Source: Nitzschia sp. DOCU1
Taxonomy: Eukaryota; Bacillariophyta; Bacillariophyceae; Bacillariales; Bacillariaceae
NCBI GenBank assembly: GCA_951394045.1
Contig: OX595993.1
Span: 434,001 to 498,000 of the forward strand
DNA length: 64,000 nt
Direction of reading: 5' to 3'
The translations under genes were made by a program, and so were the position numbers. The notes beneath the pieces were generated by a model. That model did no database searches. It was not told the DNA's origin and was given only the letters and a program-made list of their open reading frames with translations. This document shows positions 8,501 through 17,696 of this stretch, piece after piece; positions within the stretch are counted from its first letter, which is position 1, and every line of letters starts with the position of its first letter.

Positions 8501-11486
8501 ATAGGTCCACGCAGCGTTGCATACGTAGCACAATGTCCTCTGCCGTATCGTCGTTGGTCCTAGCCGTTTCTACGAGGTCCGTGTCGTCCACATATGCGTA
8601 TCCTACCAATCTGATGCTTTCTCCATCCAGTGCGCATTTGAAGAAGGTACCGTATCCAGCCTCGCGTAGTGTGCTGAGAAGCGGGGTACTGACTACTGCC
8701 CAAATGATGGGTCCGGCGCCATTTCCTTGATAGACGCCTTGTAGCGGGACAGCCCATATTTCACTCTTGAAAGTTCGCTCGGAGATCCCGTATGCCGTCT
8801 TAATGTGATGCTCCATGTCAGCAATTGTGCCGAGCATGCATACTACTTCGGACTTCGAGACACCTTGTCCTTGCAAGCATAGCGATGCGACGGCGTGCGC
8901 AATCCGATCATAGCAGCTCTTAAGGTCATTGCTGCACAGTGCCCCTGGCCATCTCAACACTCTTAGCATATCAAGAGTCAGTCGTTTGTTGAGAGCACAC
9001 TCAGTGGCGCGATGACCTTTCCTGCTTCCATACTGCTCCGGGGCTAGGCTCCCATACGTCTCGGCCGTTTGAGCTATCCGCCGACTTATTATCTTATTTC
9101 CAAAGTTAAAGTCCGCCTCGAGAAGAACGATGGTGCGCAGCTTGTCGGTTCGAAAGCTGTTGGCTTTCTTCGGTATTTCAACGTCGATTCCTGTTTTCCA
9201 TCGCTTGTATGCATATCCCGATTTAAGTGGTATCGAGGCAAAGGCAGCCTCGAAATCCGCAATTCTTTCGTGCACTGCCCCACCCTTACAGTGGCTAAAG
9301 GTGAGTCCTGAATGGCCGGCTGCTGTATTTTCCTTGATCTTTTTCCACCCATTCTGGTAGTCCGTGGTACTAATGCTCAGTTGCCAAGCGTTCATCGGGA
9401 CTCTGGCCTTCAGCCCGGCCAGAAAGGTCTTCGTGTGCTCGTCGATGTCCTCCGGTGGCTGATACGTACCCTCCAATATTTGCTCCGCGGCTGGTCCAAT
9501 ACCCAGGGGTCCCACTTCTTGATAGAGTGACGTAGTAAAAAAGGGAGTATCCGTGCATTGTGTGAATCGTCTCCTATTTTCCTCTATGCATGCTTGTTCG
9601 ATGCCGCTTTGATCGGTGACTTCTTCCCATTCTCCATTCGGACCCACCGGTGCCTCGACCATTGTGAGAGCGGCCATTTGATCTTTGCCTATCACTCGTT
9701 TCACTCTTCTGTGCATTATTCTGGACCTCTCTTGCAGTATAAGGTTCTTGAGCTCGGCACTTGTGGCTGTACGTTGCTTGGTACGCAGCGGGTGTTCGAC
9801 CTTGGTGCTTTCCGCCGAATAGTCATCATCGTCGCTTTCTTGGGGGTCTTCCTCTGCATTCCCATGGTGATCGTTTGTCTCGATGCCCAATCTCTTATCC
9901 GCTCTCGCCTTCGCCAGGTCCTCCAGGAAGGTGCGCCTCTTAGTCCCGCTCTCTCCCTTGAATGCCTTATAATCCTGCATGGCTCGCCGCTGGCCTGCTG
10001 CTAATTCTTCTAATGAGAGGCCTCTCAGATCTTTCAATTTGGTGGGACATTGTGCCGCCTTGATCAATCGTTGCAGCACCTTTGACCCGAGTTTGGATCC
10101 CCTTTTCTCAGCCACCAGTGCTTGCCAGAGTTTCAACCGGTTCACCCAGAATTTATACTCTGGTGAGAATGGTACACCGCCCATGAACGTTCTACGACAT
10201 CGTTGGTCAGCATAGCGAATGCCTTCCATCTTGAGTTTGTCAATCTTTTCAGCCTCTCGTTGAAGTTCTTCTGGCAATGGATACGTTGCTTTCCTTTCTA
10301 GCTCGAAGGTGCGCCTGTATAGATCATGCTTTTCCAGGAACTCATCGTAGAAGCTATTGAATCTCTTGACCACTCTCGGGTCGTTGCATTTCATTCTTCC
10401 ACCCACGGCTGTTGGTAGTGGTGGCATGGAGTGTCCGAAGACGTCAGTGAGGCGTAGATCCATCCATAAGCAGCGATGATCCGTGCGATTTCTGGTCTTT
10501 TGGGTGGGTCCTTCGTAGGTGCATCCTTGCACTCCGCCAGAGAATTCCGTGTATCCTGAAGCGACCCGTTCTATTGCCCAAGAGGCGAAGAGTCCGTCGA
10601 TGGGTTTGGATTTGCCGTGCTTCTTTCGCTTGTGCTTTTTGCAGGTGCTGGGCGCTTCTGATTCTCCATGCGCTTCTGTAATCACCTCTCGAAGCCCACA
10701 TAGGTCGGCCCATTGCTTTATGTTTTGACTACGTACATCCTCGTTGCAGTCCATGTAAACGACTACTTGCTCCCCGTCGGCGTGCCATTGTGACACGTCT
10801 TTGGCCAAGTCGATGAGTATCTGTCGCCTCGGGTCCTTGTTACCTTCCCCCTTCTTATTGAAGTAGTCCCGGTGCTGCCGAAATGTGGTATAGAGTCCTG
10901 GGCCTCCCTTCTTGTCGCATGGGCGATAAGCAGTGACAACTCGCAGTCGGCGGTTGTGTTTTCCGCGGTAGAGCTGCCACACCCATCGGCCTAGTCCAGA
11001 GGGATCTCGGCCTCGCCCTATCTCCCGCAGTGCCGCTGCCTCCCGGCTAATTTGTGCTGTTCCTCCCCATTGTTTGCGATGGTTCCCTTGTTGGTGCATG
11101 TTGTTTGCACATACTATTCTGCTTCTCCCAGCCTCCCAATATCCCTGGGTTCTCTCGTGAAGATGAAGTTGTTGTGGAGTATTTCTCCAGTTCACACCGA
11201 CTTCAGGAAAGCCGAACACATCTATCTTATATTCGTCAATGAAGTCGCGTATACTGTCGTCTGTAATATCTTTGCATATGGCCGAAAGTCCCCCAAAGTT
11301 TTGGAATCCTAGCCGCAGGATGTTGTTCTGTTGTTCACTTGTTTCTTTGTGTAGGAGTAGATCGCCGTAGTAGCCGCCCGAATGGCCACCGACTGGGTTT
11401 CGGCGTTGTGTTTTGTTTATTGACGGCCTAGCCCCACCAACCCGGGGCTGGGCCGTCCCTGCTTGATTACAAGCCCGGGGCCGCCT
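5541..11486 (-). CDS. LINE ORF2: EEP endonuclease, reverse transcriptase, RNase H
   Basis: This is the replication polyprotein of the LINE, up to 1981 codons long. The endonuclease/exonuclease/phosphatase domain begins NNILRLGFQNFGGLSA (about 11320-11275) and ends with TDHRCLWMDL, the usual SDH-like motif. The reverse transcriptase has LCSNDLKSCYDR and the catalytic box YAYVDDTDLV near 8590. An RNase H domain follows with all catalytic acids: ITDGS (near 7055), SEVGRI, ACDCQSA and LNDRAD, plus KAHQ. A zinc finger with CPCC...H...C (near 6290) resembles zf-RVT. The first ATG in frame lies near 11104, well inside the EEP fold. The open frame starts just upstream of the ORF1 stop and overlaps it by 20 nt in the +1 frame. 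The start given is therefore the limit of the open frame, and translation probably needs reinitiation, a non-AUG start or frameshifting. Confidence 0.9.
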   Translation of the reverse strand, partial: RRPRACNQAGTAQPRVGGARPSINKTQRRNPVGGHSGGYYGDLLLHKETSEQQNNILRLGFQNFGGLSAICKDITDDSIRDFIDEYKIDVFGFPEVGVNWRNTPQQLHLHERTQGYWEAGRSRIVCANNMHQQGNHRKQWGGTAQISREAAALREIGRGRDPSGLGRWVWQLYRGKHNRRLRVVTAYRPCDKKGGPGLYTTFRQHRDYFNKKGEGNKDPRRQILIDLAKDVSQWHADGEQVVVYMDCNEDVRSQNIKQWADLCGLREVITEAHGESEAPSTCKKHKRKKHGKSKPIDGLFASWAIERVASGYTEFSGGVQGCTYEGPTQKTRNRTDHRCLWMDLRLTDVFGHSMPPLPTAVGGRMKCNDPRVVKRFNSFYDEFLEKHDLYRRTFELERKATYPLPEELQREAEKIDKLKMEGIRYADQRCRRTFMGGVPFSPEYKFWVNRLKLWQALVAEKRGSKLGSKVLQRLIKAAQCPTKLKDLRGLSLEELAAGQRRAMQDYKAFKGESGTKRRTFLEDLAKARADKRLGIETNDHHGNAEEDPQESDDDDYSAESTKVEHPLRTKQRTATSAELKNLILQERSRIMHRRVKRVIGKDQMAALTMVEAPVGPNGEWEEVTDQSGIEQACIEENRRRFTQCTDTPFFTTSLYQEVGPLGIGPAAEQILEGTYQPPEDIDEHTKTFLAGLKARVPMNAWQLSISTTDYQNGWKKIKENTAAGHSGLTFSHCKGGAVHERIADFEAAFASIPLKSGYAYKRWKTGIDVEIPKKANSFRTDKLRTIVLLEADFNFGNKIISRRIAQTAETYGSLAPEQYGSRKGHRATECALNKRLTLDMLRVLRWPGALCSNDLKSCYDRIAHAVASLCLQGQGVSKSEVVCMLGTIADMEHHIKTAYGISERTFKSEIWAVPLQGVYQGNGAGPIIWAVVSTPLLSTLREAGYGTFFKCALDGESIRLVGYAYVDDTDLVETARTNDDTAEDIVLRMQRCVDLWEGMIKATGGALVIEKSCWWLIDFEWRDDGAWDYKRSPGQLTAKDASGSIKQFKRLNAQQAFETLGIHLAPNGSDEAAVAELKKKARKWADKIRTCFLRTDEAATALFTTIYKTLEYPLSVLCLSEAECDDVMRPVLEIALPKMGLNRHFSRAVLYGPAALAGLEFRNLYDTSIIERIKMYLRHIHKSTLTGKLLRALVQQHKLEIGLEGPLFAHDYGSVSHLLTSSWIQSLWKACSEEEIKIPDHTETIHPQRVHDRTLTAAFTILGCNPTTIHRLNKCAKFLRVCTLADITSGSGFSLRQDILEGKNHAQYTNSYQWPNQGALPSRYWQEWCATLAKLCVDTRSYRLQQPLREWLTPTPKSWPCVIEQSSGRVFFRENGQWYRVERHNLTHGSFIPTTAPQGQLYRGIGYKKGKEWVYTGYCKDHIKTNGSQTSTTTGPRTSAPSLATSKWEVREVTDISVHTLAAIAEGIRQGTAVAITDGSYKDNHGTASFEIRPRLEQRGLRGSNVTPGADELQCAFRSEVGRIAGIMYVLKVICAEHQIKKGHITIACDCQSAGHQTLGHYQDIDPNQRHYDLLQYVSSLRDDLPISLEYIYVKAHQRERYPTRVLDQWAILNDRADLKAKEEWHATSRNDRWLQTLSETSPCVHIGNRHVPGSIDKVIRTHIRHRRLLQYWQGKRTTVGAVIEYDEQAVQRASRSTSRGKKQWVSKFTTGQISTGRQMKRYQFWSHDRCPCCQRPNEDTAHVLSCPSQEAAAGRAKAQAQLSASLHRWHTDPEIHSVLTEGIQKWTGGQPIPLDHPNPTIKAALLTQQRIGWAALLKGQVAPEWMIAQSEFLRISRYHRQHQVDWGKKLILALWEYSSTLWHHRNKVLHDGSGQGKDRTMDEQFLNQCIRNEWFVGPRRLHVIDQALFQGTSLERLLEQSLPYPQQWLRSAALARIASLESQNTDVAHHGGMAAPGLPAIDETDNGPPRPLLQGTALLQ

Positions 11487-13867
11487 TCAGGTTATCCTGA
11501 GGGCGACTCTTGTGGCTGGATTTGCGCGAAGGTTGGCTTGCCTTCGCACTGCCGTGGTTGCGTTCCCCACTGGGGGTAACTGTTGCCGACGCCGTCGGCA
11601 TTTGCGAGACCGACTCGATGCGGCCCGCCAGGTTCATGACGACATCTTCCAATTTCTGCATCCGAGCCATAAACGTGTCCTTGGTTCCTGCCGTAATGCT
11701 GGACAGGTCGGATTGAGGGGTGGATGCTTCATGGACTTTTTGCTTTTTCGTCGGAGTTCCTTCCTCTGCAGCTTTGCGTTTTCCTTGCTTGCTGCGGAAG
11801 GTCGAAACCGAGTCATCGTCCTGCGCTCTTTCTCGTTGGTAGATGATTTTTGTCTGTTCTTGTTCCTCTCCCCCCTCGTCACCAAATTCCATGTCTGAGT
11901 CGTTGTCAAGGATGTGGCCAATTGCTTCATCCGCCTTGGAGGTCATGGTTTTGGTGTCAGGATCCCAAATCATTTGGGCATTTTCCAATATGGCTTCAGG
12001 CTTAAAGTGGGCATAAATGGTTTCTTTGCTGGTTTCTGGAAACTGCCACATCAGACGAGTAATCATCCCTTTGATCATCGCTTGAGCCATATCTTCTTTG
12101 CTCGGGTGATATTGGAAAATGTATCCTCTTTTGTGCCACGCGAGGTTGATCGAGGTAAAGATGTGCGTCTTCTTGCCTCCCGATTCTTCATGTTTCCACG
12201 CCATCAGAATGTGCCGAAGGGAGTGTTCACCTCCAAATGCAATCGCCTCTGGGCAGTCCATGTCGATTGCGGCGCCTTCGTAGGTGGTCGTGAGGACTTG
12301 TTTGCACCATCCATTCTGCCTATTTAGTAGCTTGGCGAACTTCCTTTTGGACGTGGTGTCCGTGAGGCTCTGAAAGAGTGGGACAATGCGTAGTTTGGTC
12401 GAATGAGGGAATCTGACAGCCTTGGACGAGTAGAACTTGCCAAAAGTAGCCGTAACTTTTGCTTTGTCTTGTTGTGCGCACTCAATATGCAGTGCTCTTG
12501 GGTCCTTGCTCATGTCTCTCTTGGCATCAAATTTAGTGCCATCATTGATTCGCTTCCATCTCGCTGCAACAGTTCTGCCGCACAGCGCAGACCAAACTTC
12601 TCCCCAGAATTTAACGTCCATGTATCTCGTAGAGTACAGCATCCATCCAACTGTCTCCACGCTTGCCGCCTGTATGGATGCAACTTTGATCGACTCATTG
12701 CGTTGTTTATGGTACCACCCGGTGTTGCTCAAAAGATAGGCCTCTGTGCCTTCCCATTCTGCATGAACTTTCAGGTATAGACGTTGTGGTTCAAACGAGG
12801 GCCGCATGCCCTTAAAGAAGGACTTCAGTTCTTCCATATCCTTCGGAAACTGCTGAAGGTCGTGCAGTATGGTCTGATGTCCGTCTTCTTCTACCTTGTG
12901 GAGCTTGAAGGAGGGTATGACACTGTGCATGCCTTCCATCCATTTCTTGCACGTGAGAATCGAAGCTTGTACTGCCGCACCGGGTGAAGTATCAGTTGGC
13001 TTGAGTCCTACCAGCTGTAGATCCAGGAATTTCTTAGTGATCGGCTTTTCTTTGTGAGTCTTGGGGACTTGATTGGCTTTCTCCTTTTTCCCTTTCTCGG
13101 TGGCTACGCTGTCCTTGCCTTCCGATAACATCGCATCATCTCGTTTGCCTCGCATCTCGTTTGTGTCTTTGTTGCTATTGTTCAAGCCTTCCCTTTCCAC
13201 TTGCATTCCTTCGGCTACCTCTATCTCCACTTGCTCCTCTGCTTCCTGTTTACCATCCTGTTCCATCTCCTGGTTCAACATTTTGTTCTCCTGTTGCTCC
13301 TTGGTACTCGCTTCTTCTTCTTCGTCACTATCATCCGGTACACCAAAGCTTTTCTTGTACGGATTCTTCAACTTGGCTTCTATGGTCTTCCATTCGTCGG
13401 TGGTCTCATCCTCCTGCAGCTGCAACTCCTTGATCTTTTCTTCGATGGCTTGATGAGTACGTTCTCCGTCAATGATGATTGCCTCGGCTTCGTTGCGTCC
13501 GGCTTTCGACTCTTTTTCATACCTTTCTTCATCATCATCGTCTTCGTCGTCGTCGTCGTCTTCATCCTCGCTGTCTTCGGCGATGACATCCGCCTTATTC
13601 AGCAAGACGAGTCTCGGATACTCCGGGCGAAGATAGGCCTGCAACTTGGCATGACGGAGACTGATCACCTCTCCTCCGTTAGACAGTTTTTGCACCTTGT
13701 TCTCCAGGCCAATGACATGCAGGCATCCAAAGCACACCCGGTCCACCCTTTTGTTTGGTTTCCTGCGATTGGTCGCACCGACTGTCACATCGCACTCCTT
13801 GTGAGCACAGAAGCCGCATACCATGCACCTATGCCCGTAGGTTGCTTCCGCTTCCTTTGTGGCCTTG
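11467..13867 (-). CDS. LINE ORF1 protein, N-terminally truncated
   Basis: The first ATG is at 13824, giving 785 residues, but the frame is open to the element's 5' edge and already shows zinc-ligand spacing there (GHRCMVCGFCAHKECDV, then VCFGCL). The real protein therefore began further upstream. A long acidic stretch of D and E lies near residues 85-105. A Lys/Glu-rich charged region follows, then a C-terminal basic Ser/Lys-rich tail (SRKSSHKSRPQ). ORF1 proteins of LINEs usually bind nucleic acid and form the RNP. No RRM is obvious, so only the cysteine cluster supports that role here. It ends in TAA at 11469-11467 and overlaps the ORF2 open frame. Confidence 0.75.
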
Positions 13868-14450
13868 CAATAAAAATAGTGGTGAATTGAACGATTACAC
13901 TAGTTTTAACCGTAGCAGCGATGTCCAACATATGGAATCATTCTACAATAGCGATGGCGTAACAAGCGCAACACAAAATTTGCAAAATTCACACGCAGGG
14001 AAATCTCGAAGTTTCAGCTCTCTGGATGCATGTCTGGCGGAAGCACAGCGCGAGCGCGAGCTTTATTTATTAAGTACGATTCGAGGTAGTCAAACCGCAG
14101 GCTCCAATAAACGACAAAAAACAAACCATCTCGTGCCAATCACGTTTGCTCGTGTTAATCAACGCGGCGGGCGGCGGCAACAAGTAGTAACCGTCAAGGC
14201 ACTTCTTGACTCTGGCGGTAGCGGCTGTCTCTGGAAGAAGAGCAGTGCTCGTAAACTAAAGATAAAAACTCAAAAGTCAACTACTGTATTCACGACTATG
14301 AGCGGTAGCTATGAGTGCACTGAGCGCGTGACCACGCAACTCAGTCTACCGGAACTACACGACGATCGATTGATCGAGTGGGATTTCCACCTAGCGGACG
14401 ATCTAGGTAACTACGATATGATTATAGGCAGAGACCTCTTGCAAGAGCTA
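13868..14450 (+). repeat. right copy of 583-bp duplication flanking the LINE
   Basis: Its start and end correspond base for base to 4648-5230. The right copy continues without a break into the rest of gypsy-1 pol. It lacks the gag-pol junction, which remains only on the left of the LINE. Confidence 0.9.
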
Positions 14451-17288
14451 GGTCTAGTGATCGACTTCAAAGCTATGGAAGTAGAATGGGACGACGCACG
14501 AATGCCAATGAAAGATATAAATGCGACGGCGGCAACGTCGTACCATGTACATGAACGCGGACACGTCGATGAGATGTCGGACCGCGTCAAAGAAATTCTC
14601 GACGCCAAGTACGAGAAAGCCGATGCGCGTAGCATCGCTAGAGAGCAAGCTCACCTTAGTAAGGATGAGCAAAGTAAGCTAGAACAGCTACTGACAAAAT
14701 ATCAGACTCTATTCGATGGAACCCTCGGCCGATGGCGTGGGGCCCCCTACGATATAGAACTAGTAGAAGGTGCCAAGCCGTACCATGCTAGAGTGTACCC
14801 CGTACCGAAAGCGTATGAGCGTACCCTCCGCGATGAAGTCGAACGACTCTGCCAAGTCGGAGTACTCAAAAAGGTGAACCGCTCCGAATGGGGTGCGCCC
14901 ACCTTTATCATCCCCAAAAAGGATGGAACAGTTCGATTCATAAACGATTTCCGAGAATTGAACAAACGGATTAAACGCAAGCCGTATCCAATCCCGAAGA
15001 TTCAGGACTTACTGATGAAGCTAGAAGGCTTTCAGTACGCGACGAGTCTCGACCTCAACATGGGTTACTACCATATAGAGTTAAGCCCAGATAGTAAGAA
15101 GCTATGTACTATCGTACTCCCTTGGGGTAAGTACGAAATGCAACGCTTGCCGATGGGACTCTCGAATAGTCCCGACATTTTCCAAGAGAAAATGGGCACC
15201 CTCTTCGAAGATCTAGAGTACGTACGAGTGTACATCGACGATCTACTAGAATTAACTAAGGGCGATTTTAATGACCACCTAGAGAAGCTAGAAGTCATCT
15301 TCAAACGCCTACGTGACACCGGTCTTATGGTGAATGCCCGAAAATCCTTCTTTGCCCGAGGCGAATTGGAGTATCTTGGGTACTGGATAACGCGAGACGG
15401 AATCCAACCAGTCGCAAAGAAAGTAGAAGCTATTCACGCTATGAAAGCACCTACTAACAAACGCGAGCTACGTAAGTTCATAGGCGTAGTTAACTACTAC
15501 CGCGACATGTGGATTCGTCGCTCCGAAGTTCTAGCCCCTCTGAGTGCGCTAACTTCTAAAGAAGCCAAATGGCAATGGGGTCCAGTCGAGCAGAATGCCT
15601 TCGACACGATGAAACGAATAATAAGTAAACAGACACTACTAACATACCCCGACTTCAACATACCTTTCGAAATACACACCGATGCTAGTCATACTCAGCT
15701 AGGTGCAGTGTTATCGCAACGCGGGAAACCGATTGCGTTCTATAGTCGAAAATTAAATCCGGCGCAAACACGCTACACTACGACGGAACGAGAGCTTTTA
15801 GCTATCGTGGAAACCCTTAAGGAATTTCGCAATATCCTTTTAGGACAGCGAATCAAGGTCTTCACAGACCATAAAAACCTCACGTATAAAGAATTTAACA
15901 CGGAACGCGTCATGCGTTGGCGCCTCTTAATCGAGGAGTTTGGCCCCGAACTCGTCTATATCAAGGGCGAACATAACGTCGTTGCGGACGCGCTTAGTCG
16001 ACTCGATCTCGACGATAGAGCTTTCCCCGAATCTCACTTAAATGAGTTTTTGGCGGGCGACGAGCTACCGCGCGATGCATTCCCCCTCACTTACAAGAAC
16101 ATAGCGCGCATGCAGAATGCCGACCGCGCCTTATTATCCAAAGTACGTACAAACCCGCGATATTCAGTCAAAGTCTATCGTGGGGGCGGAAAGAAACGAG
16201 AACTAATAGTACGCGAGGACAAGATTGTTCTCCCAACGAGTCTCCAGAAACGGTGCGTCAAGTGGTATCACGAGATGCTCTGTCACCCAGGAGAGACACG
16301 TACCGAACAAACGATTCGGCAACACTTCTACTGGAAGAACATCCGCGGCGACGTCGAGCGGATTTGCAAGTCTTGCCCTACGTGTCAGCTCACGAAGCGG
16401 AAGACGATTAAGTACGGACACCTTCGACCCAAGGCGGCGGAGATCGACCCCTGGGATACGCTGTGTGTCGACCTGATAGGCCCATACAAGATAAAACAAC
16501 TAGGTAGTAAGAAAACACTACAACTGTGGTGTCTCACTATGATAGATCCCGCAACCGGATGGTTCGAGATGGTGCGTATAGCAAATAAAGAAGCCTTTTC
16601 GATAGCCAGTGCGGCCGAAATGGCGTGGTTCACGCGATATCCGTGGCCACAAAAGATTATTTATGACCGCGGAACTGAATTCATGGGAGAATTCCGAAGA
16701 ATGGTGCGCGAAGATTATGGCGTAATGACCAAGCCAATCATAGCGCGAAATCCGCAAGCTAACTCAATTATCGAGCGAGTTCACCAAACCATCGGGAACA
16801 TGATTCGCACTTTCGAGTTGCAAAACTCCGAAGACACGGAGTCACTGGACGGAGTCCTCGCAGCCACTATGTTCGCAGTACGCGCAACGTATCACACAAC
16901 GATGCAAGCGACGCCATCACAACTCGTGTTTGGCCGCGACGCTATTCTCAATACCCGGTTCGAAGCTAACTGGAAATTAATTAAGGAACGAAAACAATCT
17001 CGTATTATTCAAAATAACGAAGCTGAAAACAAGACGCGAAGAGTTTACCGGTATCGCGTGGGACAAAAGGTAATGGTCTGTAATGAACAATCCCGCAATT
17101 ATGGGACAAATCCTTATAGCGGTCCGTATGAGATCGTGTACGTTAATGACAATGGCTCAATCCCCATAGGGAAAGAGCAGTACAACAAACATACAATATC
17201 CGGAATTTGCATCCGTACGAGGAACGCGATGCTGCTGACGAGTGAGCTCTCAGAAGCCCTTGTCATGGGGGCGCATGCAGTACACTAG
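13869..17288 (+). CDS. pol: gypsy-1 Pol: protease, RT, RNase H, integrase
   Basis: The frame is intact for about 1139 codons. Domains in order: aspartic protease (ALLDSGGSG near 14208), reverse transcriptase (FRELNKRIKRKPYPIPK; catalytic YIDD at 15231-15242), RNase H (HTDAS near 15678; TDHKNLTY; ADALSRL), and integrase. The integrase has an HHCC finger (HEMLCH...CPTC, 16270-16390) and the D, D, E residues in CVDLIGP, YDRGTEF and IIERVH. There is no recognisable chromodomain. The stop lies inside the 3' LTR (17286-17288). The LINE insertion has separated this frame from gag. Upstream the frame stays open through antisense LINE sequence to 13755, so an artificial fusion ORF exists there. Catalytic residues look complete, so it could act in trans if expressed. 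Confidence 0.92.
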   Translation, partial: NKNSGELNDYTSFNRSSDVQHMESFYNSDGVTSATQNLQNSHAGKSRSFSSLDACLAEAQRERELYLLSTIRGSQTAGSNKRQKTNHLVPITFARVNQRGGRRQQVVTVKALLDSGGSGCLWKKSSARKLKIKTQKSTTVFTTMSGSYECTERVTTQLSLPELHDDRLIEWDFHLADDLGNYDMIIGRDLLQELGLVIDFKAMEVEWDDARMPMKDINATAATSYHVHERGHVDEMSDRVKEILDAKYEKADARSIAREQAHLSKDEQSKLEQLLTKYQTLFDGTLGRWRGAPYDIELVEGAKPYHARVYPVPKAYERTLRDEVERLCQVGVLKKVNRSEWGAPTFIIPKKDGTVRFINDFRELNKRIKRKPYPIPKIQDLLMKLEGFQYATSLDLNMGYYHIELSPDSKKLCTIVLPWGKYEMQRLPMGLSNSPDIFQEKMGTLFEDLEYVRVYIDDLLELTKGDFNDHLEKLEVIFKRLRDTGLMVNARKSFFARGELEYLGYWITRDGIQPVAKKVEAIHAMKAPTNKRELRKFIGVVNYYRDMWIRRSEVLAPLSALTSKEAKWQWGPVEQNAFDTMKRIISKQTLLTYPDFNIPFEIHTDASHTQLGAVLSQRGKPIAFYSRKLNPAQTRYTTTERELLAIVETLKEFRNILLGQRIKVFTDHKNLTYKEFNTERVMRWRLLIEEFGPELVYIKGEHNVVADALSRLDLDDRAFPESHLNEFLAGDELPRDAFPLTYKNIARMQNADRALLSKVRTNPRYSVKVYRGGGKKRELIVREDKIVLPTSLQKRCVKWYHEMLCHPGETRTEQTIRQHFYWKNIRGDVERICKSCPTCQLTKRKTIKYGHLRPKAAEIDPWDTLCVDLIGPYKIKQLGSKKTLQLWCLTMIDPATGWFEMVRIANKEAFSIASAAEMAWFTRYPWPQKIIYDRGTEFMGEFRRMVREDYGVMTKPIIARNPQANSIIERVHQTIGNMIRTFELQNSEDTESLDGVLAATMFAVRATYHTTMQATPSQLVFGRDAILNTRFEANWKLIKERKQSRIIQNNEAENKTRRVYRYRVGQKVMVCNEQSRNYGTNPYSGPYEIVYVNDNGSIPIGKEQYNKHTISGICIRTRNAMLLTSELSEALVMGAHAVH

Positions 17289-17696
17289 AATACCCCTCTA
17301 GAACTAACAAGTAGTTATCACGATACCGTACACACAATGGCCTACGTGTAGTACATACATACATACCTAAGCTGAGGTCGACTTGGTCGGACGTCCGTGG
17401 ACGCATGGACAGACGAGCAAGGCCGGCGCAGCTGACGAGCAATGACACGCCGCCAGTGCGAGCGCGGCAAGCCGTCGACGTTACTACTGGAACCATAGTT
17501 CCAACGGCTCCTAGCTAGAGAGTAGAAGGAGATCCAATGCTCTAGATTAGTTGGAGTTGCAATCAACATCCGTTCAACGCATAGGAGAAGGAATGGAGGG
17601 AAGACTCCAAGATCTGGAAGCGATAGATGAGCGATAAAGTAGATATCATAATTTACACACACTACAAAACTTTCATCCTACTTTCAGCGTAGTGCA
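17276..17696 (+). repeat. gypsy-1 3' LTR
   Basis: It is the same length as the 5' LTR (421 bp) with identical ends (TG...CA). The stretch just before it (CATGGGGGCGCA) is purine-rich and could serve as the polypurine tract, but it is short. The duplicated target ACGG follows at 17697-17700. Confidence 0.93.

Larger units (their letters stand above)
5231..13867 (-). mobile_element. LINE-type non-LTR retrotransposon, 5'-truncated, inserted in gypsy-1
   Basis: The 8637-bp element carries ORF1 (zinc-finger, acidic) and ORF2 (EEP endonuclease, reverse transcriptase, RNase H, CCHC-type zinc finger). Its 3' end (minus strand) follows about 310 bp of untranslated sequence and finishes in a short GTTAGTTAGT tail rather than poly(A). 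The 5' end lies inside an open ORF1 frame, so the copy lacks its 5' UTR and the ORF1 start. Both ORFs are free of stops and frameshifts, which points to a recent insertion. The 583-bp flanking duplication is far longer than the 5-20 bp usual for target-primed reverse transcription. I cannot assign the clade with certainty. Confidence 0.9.

Noticed and set aside
13755..13868. ORF start of gypsy-1 pol inside the LINE
   Set aside because: The first 38 codons are antisense LINE ORF1 sequence that happens to be open; they are not part of Pol.
13073..13890. Hydrophobic plus-strand ORFs opposite the acidic tract of LINE ORF1
   Set aside because: They are the antisense of GAT/GAA repeats and give false Leu/Ile/Phe-rich translations.
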